DNA from: a virus
IMG/VR virus record: IMGVR_UViG_3300029258_003405
Span: 1 to 43,450 of that record
Strand: one strand, 5' to 3'
Length of the DNA: 43,450 bases
The notes below the pieces were generated by a model. The model worked only from the letters and a program-made list of their open reading frames with translations. It did not search any database and was not told where the DNA came from. This document shows positions 41,617 to 43,450 of this stretch, one piece after another (positions within the stretch are counted from its first letter, which is position 1; each line of letters opens with the position of its first letter). A program made the position numbers and the translations under genes.

Positions 41617-42042
41617 ATGGGACTCATATCGTACAACGGAAAAACTCGGGAGATAGTTTTCAGGTGCTCTGGCTGCAAAGACAAAGAACAATCTCCTGAG
41701 CGCACGGTTTCGGAGGCGGATATTGAATTGGCATTAGGAGGGGGGTTTGCCGGACTTATGTTGCCGCTTTGCACCTGTCATGCCCGATCTTACATCCTGC
41801 CCGGCAAAGAGCTGAAGGGACCGGTGAGTCACATGAGAGCCGTGCTTTTCAAGCGGAGGTATGATGCGGCTAGGGGAGACTCAAATTTAGATCTGGCACC
41901 GTACAAGGAGTATGTCGACGCGCTGCGAGCATCGTATGCGGAGGTCGGCACCCAGGAGGCTGCGGAGCAGTTTGAAGGCTCCTGCTCTGTCAATCTGGAC
42001 AAAACCATCAAGCCACTGAAGTCATCGGTCAAGCCGGAATAA
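41617..42042 (+). CDS. Hypothetical CxxC protein
   Basis: A 141-residue protein with CSGC near residue 17 and CTC about 35 residues later, possibly a metal site, then a helical C-terminus (EYVDALRASYAEVGTQEAAE). No family is recognised. AGAGGAG precedes the ATG. It closes the tail operon, and the longest gap in the window follows. Confidence 0.65.
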   Translation: MGLISYNGKTREIVFRCSGCKDKEQSPERTVSEADIELALGGGFAGLMLPLCTCHARSYILPGKELKGPVSHMRAVLFKRRYDAARGDSNLDLAPYKEYVDALRASYAEVGTQEAAEQFEGSCSVNLDKTIKPLKSSVKPE

Positions 42043-42128
42043 CCCAACCCTTAATTATTTTCACCCTTTGACTGCGCGGGTATTAGCACAGCAGAGGGCC
42101 GTAACCCTTGCTATAACAGCGTTTGGTC

Positions 42129-42150
42129 GTGACAAAAAAAATGTTGTCAC
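42129..42150. promoter_or_regulatory. Inverted repeat GTGACAA-N8-TTGTCAC, candidate operator
   Basis: Perfect seven-base arms (42129-42135 and 42144-42150) flank an A-rich eight-base centre. It lies in the 136-base gap between the tail operon and the HNH gene. The spacing of 22 bases fits a dimeric repressor site or a small hairpin. No T-run follows, so it is not a clear terminator. TTGTCA (42144-42149) followed after 17 bases by CATAAC could be a weak promoter, but it would lie only seven bases before the ATG. The rest of the gap, 42043-42128, shows nothing clear. Confidence 0.45.
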
Positions 42151-42178
42151 ATGTTAAATATTGGGGCATAACTAGGTT

Positions 42179-42631
42179 ATGACTACTAAACAACAAAACA
42201 AAATAGCAAAACGAAAAAAACTGGACGAACAACGCAAGGGTACCGAGAGACCAACAGGACAGTGGATTCGTACTGACCTGAGACTAGCCATCTACCTAAG
42301 AGATGAATTCCGGTGCGTATATTGCGGAAGCGACCTACACGGGGCAGCGCCAACGGATCTCACCCTTGACCATATTCACCTCTGGTCTAAGGGGGGAGAG
42401 AACGACCCAACTAATCTCATAACAGCATGTAGATCTTGCAACTGTTCCCGCGGGGCCAAGAGCCTGAGTCAGTACGCCGACGAGCACACGCGGAAGGCGG
42501 TACGCCGGCAAACGCGCAGGGAGATTCGGAAGTACCGCGAGCTGGCCCGTTCTATTCTCAACGGCGAAGCACCCGAGGAAACTTTGCAGAAACAACCGCG
42601 ACCCTGGAGGTCGCGAAGGAGGACGAAATGA
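42179..42631 (+). CDS. HNH endonuclease
   Basis: A 150-residue nuclease of the HNH type with a zinc-bound beta-beta-alpha core. C46-x2-C49 (CVYCG), then LTLDHIHLWSKGG with Asp64-His65, Asn79 in DPTNLI and C84-x2-C87 (CRSC) supply the two metal-binding Cys pairs and the catalytic His. The tail is basic. Stand-alone phage HNH genes act either in DNA packaging or as homing endonucleases. This one lies away from terminase genes. Its ribosome site is weak. Its stop overlaps the next ATG (ATGA). Confidence 0.88.
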   Translation: MTTKQQNKIAKRKKLDEQRKGTERPTGQWIRTDLRLAIYLRDEFRCVYCGSDLHGAAPTDLTLDHIHLWSKGGENDPTNLITACRSCNCSRGAKSLSQYADEHTRKAVRRQTRREIRKYRELARSILNGEAPEETLQKQPRPWRSRRRTK

Positions 42632-43299
42632 AAGCGAAAAAAATCACTGTAAACGAGTTGAACGATGTAGTAACTATCGAAGAGGAATTCATTAAAAAAG
42701 GGTTACCCCATTTTCTGAAGCGCTGCGAGGCCGAGCATGTCCAGAAAACATTGGACAGCAACAAGGGTAGTATATTTACCTTCGGCAAAAGCTATTTTTA
42801 CAGATGCGGTGGAACCCCGGAGAAGCTCCGGGACAGGGTGGCGAAACAATTGAAGGAGGCTGGTTTCCATGCCGAGGCAATAACATGGGGAGACAACTAC
42901 GCATCTTTCCGCGGAGGCTGCAAACCCATGTCCGCCAGGGACAGTTTCTTCTGGGCCACCTTTTTGGTGAAAAGAACAGGTGACGTAGAGGCGGAGAAAC
43001 CGGCAGAGGAAAAACCGGCGGAAGACTGGCAGCCCAAAAGGGGGGAGACTGTTTATGCTTTTCAGGCGAGTTACAAACGGGTGGTCAGCGCACCAGTTAG
43101 ATCTATAACCGGAGACACGGTAATTATTTTGGATACACCAGCCAACGAAAGATCTTCCTACTCGTTTCATTGGGTCGGCCGTACCCCCAAGGAGGCGATG
43201 AACAAAGCCCTAACACAAATCATATCCGAGCGTGATCATCTGAACGGACTAATAAATTTCCTCGTCGTGCACAAGGACGGACCAACGGATGCAGAGTAG
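42628..43299 (+). CDS. Hypothetical protein coupled to the HNH gene
   Basis: A 223-residue protein. The N-terminal domain (about 1-115) is alpha/beta with Cys and aromatic residues (FGKSYFYRCGGTPEKLRDRV, then FHAEAITWGDNYASFRGG). A Glu/Lys/Pro linker (VEAEKPAEEKPAED) joins it to a C-terminal part with beta strands and a helix (APVRSITGDTVIILD). ATG 42628 is chosen for AAGGAGGACG upstream and the ATGA overlap. A farther in-frame ATG at 42436 lies inside the HNH gene. Family unknown. Confidence 0.7.
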   Translation: MKAKKITVNELNDVVTIEEEFIKKGLPHFLKRCEAEHVQKTLDSNKGSIFTFGKSYFYRCGGTPEKLRDRVAKQLKEAGFHAEAITWGDNYASFRGGCKPMSARDSFFWATFLVKRTGDVEAEKPAEEKPAEDWQPKRGETVYAFQASYKRVVSAPVRSITGDTVIILDTPANERSSYSFHWVGRTPKEAMNKALTQIISERDHLNGLINFLVVHKDGPTDAE

Positions 43300-43312
43300 C
43301 GAGGCTAAACCA

Positions 43313-43450
43313 ATGAAAGGAAATTGTTACAAAAGTTCCGGTGAGTATCTGATGGACGAGTGGCTCAAGGGCGAGCATGAGCAGTACACTTTGGTACATG
43401 GTATTCCTACGCTTACAGTAGAACCGTTCACCAGATATGGCCACTCATGG
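43313..43450 (+). CDS. Hypothetical protein, 3' end outside the window
   Basis: An open frame of 46 codons runs to the window edge. The visible part (MKGNCYKSSGEYLMDEWL, later LVHGIPTL and GHSW) resembles a widespread small phage family with a GNCY start and a VHG...GHAW pattern, whose function is unknown. The ribosome site is not obvious. It begins 13 bases after the previous stop. Confidence 0.6.
   Translation, partial: MKGNCYKSSGEYLMDEWLKGEHEQYTLVHGIPTLTVEPFTRYGHSW

Noticed and set aside
42068-42117. TTGACT with TATAAC as a promoter
   Set aside because: The two boxes are 38 bases apart, far from the usual 17, and TATAAC has no matching -35.
42436-42627. Upstream ATG 42436 as start of the gene after HNH
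   Set aside because: The added residues are HNH codons read in another frame. ATG 42628 has a strong site and an ATGA overlap.
1-43450. tRNA genes, CRISPR arrays, insertion sequences, integrase or attachment sites
   Set aside because: I found no cloverleaf-like sequence, no regularly spaced direct repeats, no transposase and no recombinase frame.

Overview
The window is a late structural gene block of a tailed double-stranded DNA bacteriophage, or of a prophage with the same layout. The contractile tail sheath, tube, hub, spike and wedge genes make it a myovirus. Every supported gene reads on the + strand. Genes are packed with ATGA or TAATG overlaps and purine-rich Shine-Dalgarno sites, so the host is a bacterium. 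The host lineage cannot be read from the sequence. No integrase, tRNA, lysin or replication gene is seen.

Head region (1-14243): a Mu gpF-like minor head protein carrying an intein and a long C-terminal extension; two small unknown genes; an acidic repeat protein; an XkdF-like prohead protease; a zinc-ribbon/coiled-coil scaffold candidate; an HK97-fold major capsid protein; possible decoration proteins; and a run of connector, neck and tail-completion proteins. The portal and terminase probably lie just upstream.

Tail region (14304-26635): sheath, gp19-like tube, a tail-assembly chaperone pair that looks joined by -1 frameshifting, tape measure, a CIS-tube-like hub protein, a gp53/LysM-like protein, a gpD/gp27-like hub, a gpV/gp5 spike, a helical protein, a gp25-like wedge protein and a gpJ-like wedge protein. 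This is the same core set used by contractile injection systems.

Appendage region (26645-42042): a 1044-residue structural protein, two LamG-type proteins, a 1326-residue fibre, a cassette of four small genes (acidic, zinc ribbon, coiled coil, single membrane span), a gpI-like protein with inserted beta modules, a second fibre-like protein and a CxxC protein. After a 136-base gap with an inverted repeat come an HNH nuclease gene, an unknown gene and the start of one more gene cut by the window edge.

The most unusual item is at 910-1962. An intein interrupts the conserved DERTTD/C motif of the head protein. Where an endonuclease domain would sit, a separate zinc-finger/Vsr-like homing endonuclease gene is written in a different reading frame (1190-1867). 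The intein frame nevertheless stays open through all of it, so about 680 bases are read in two frames. The same head protein ends in an AT-richer extension with an HExxH zinc-protease motif.
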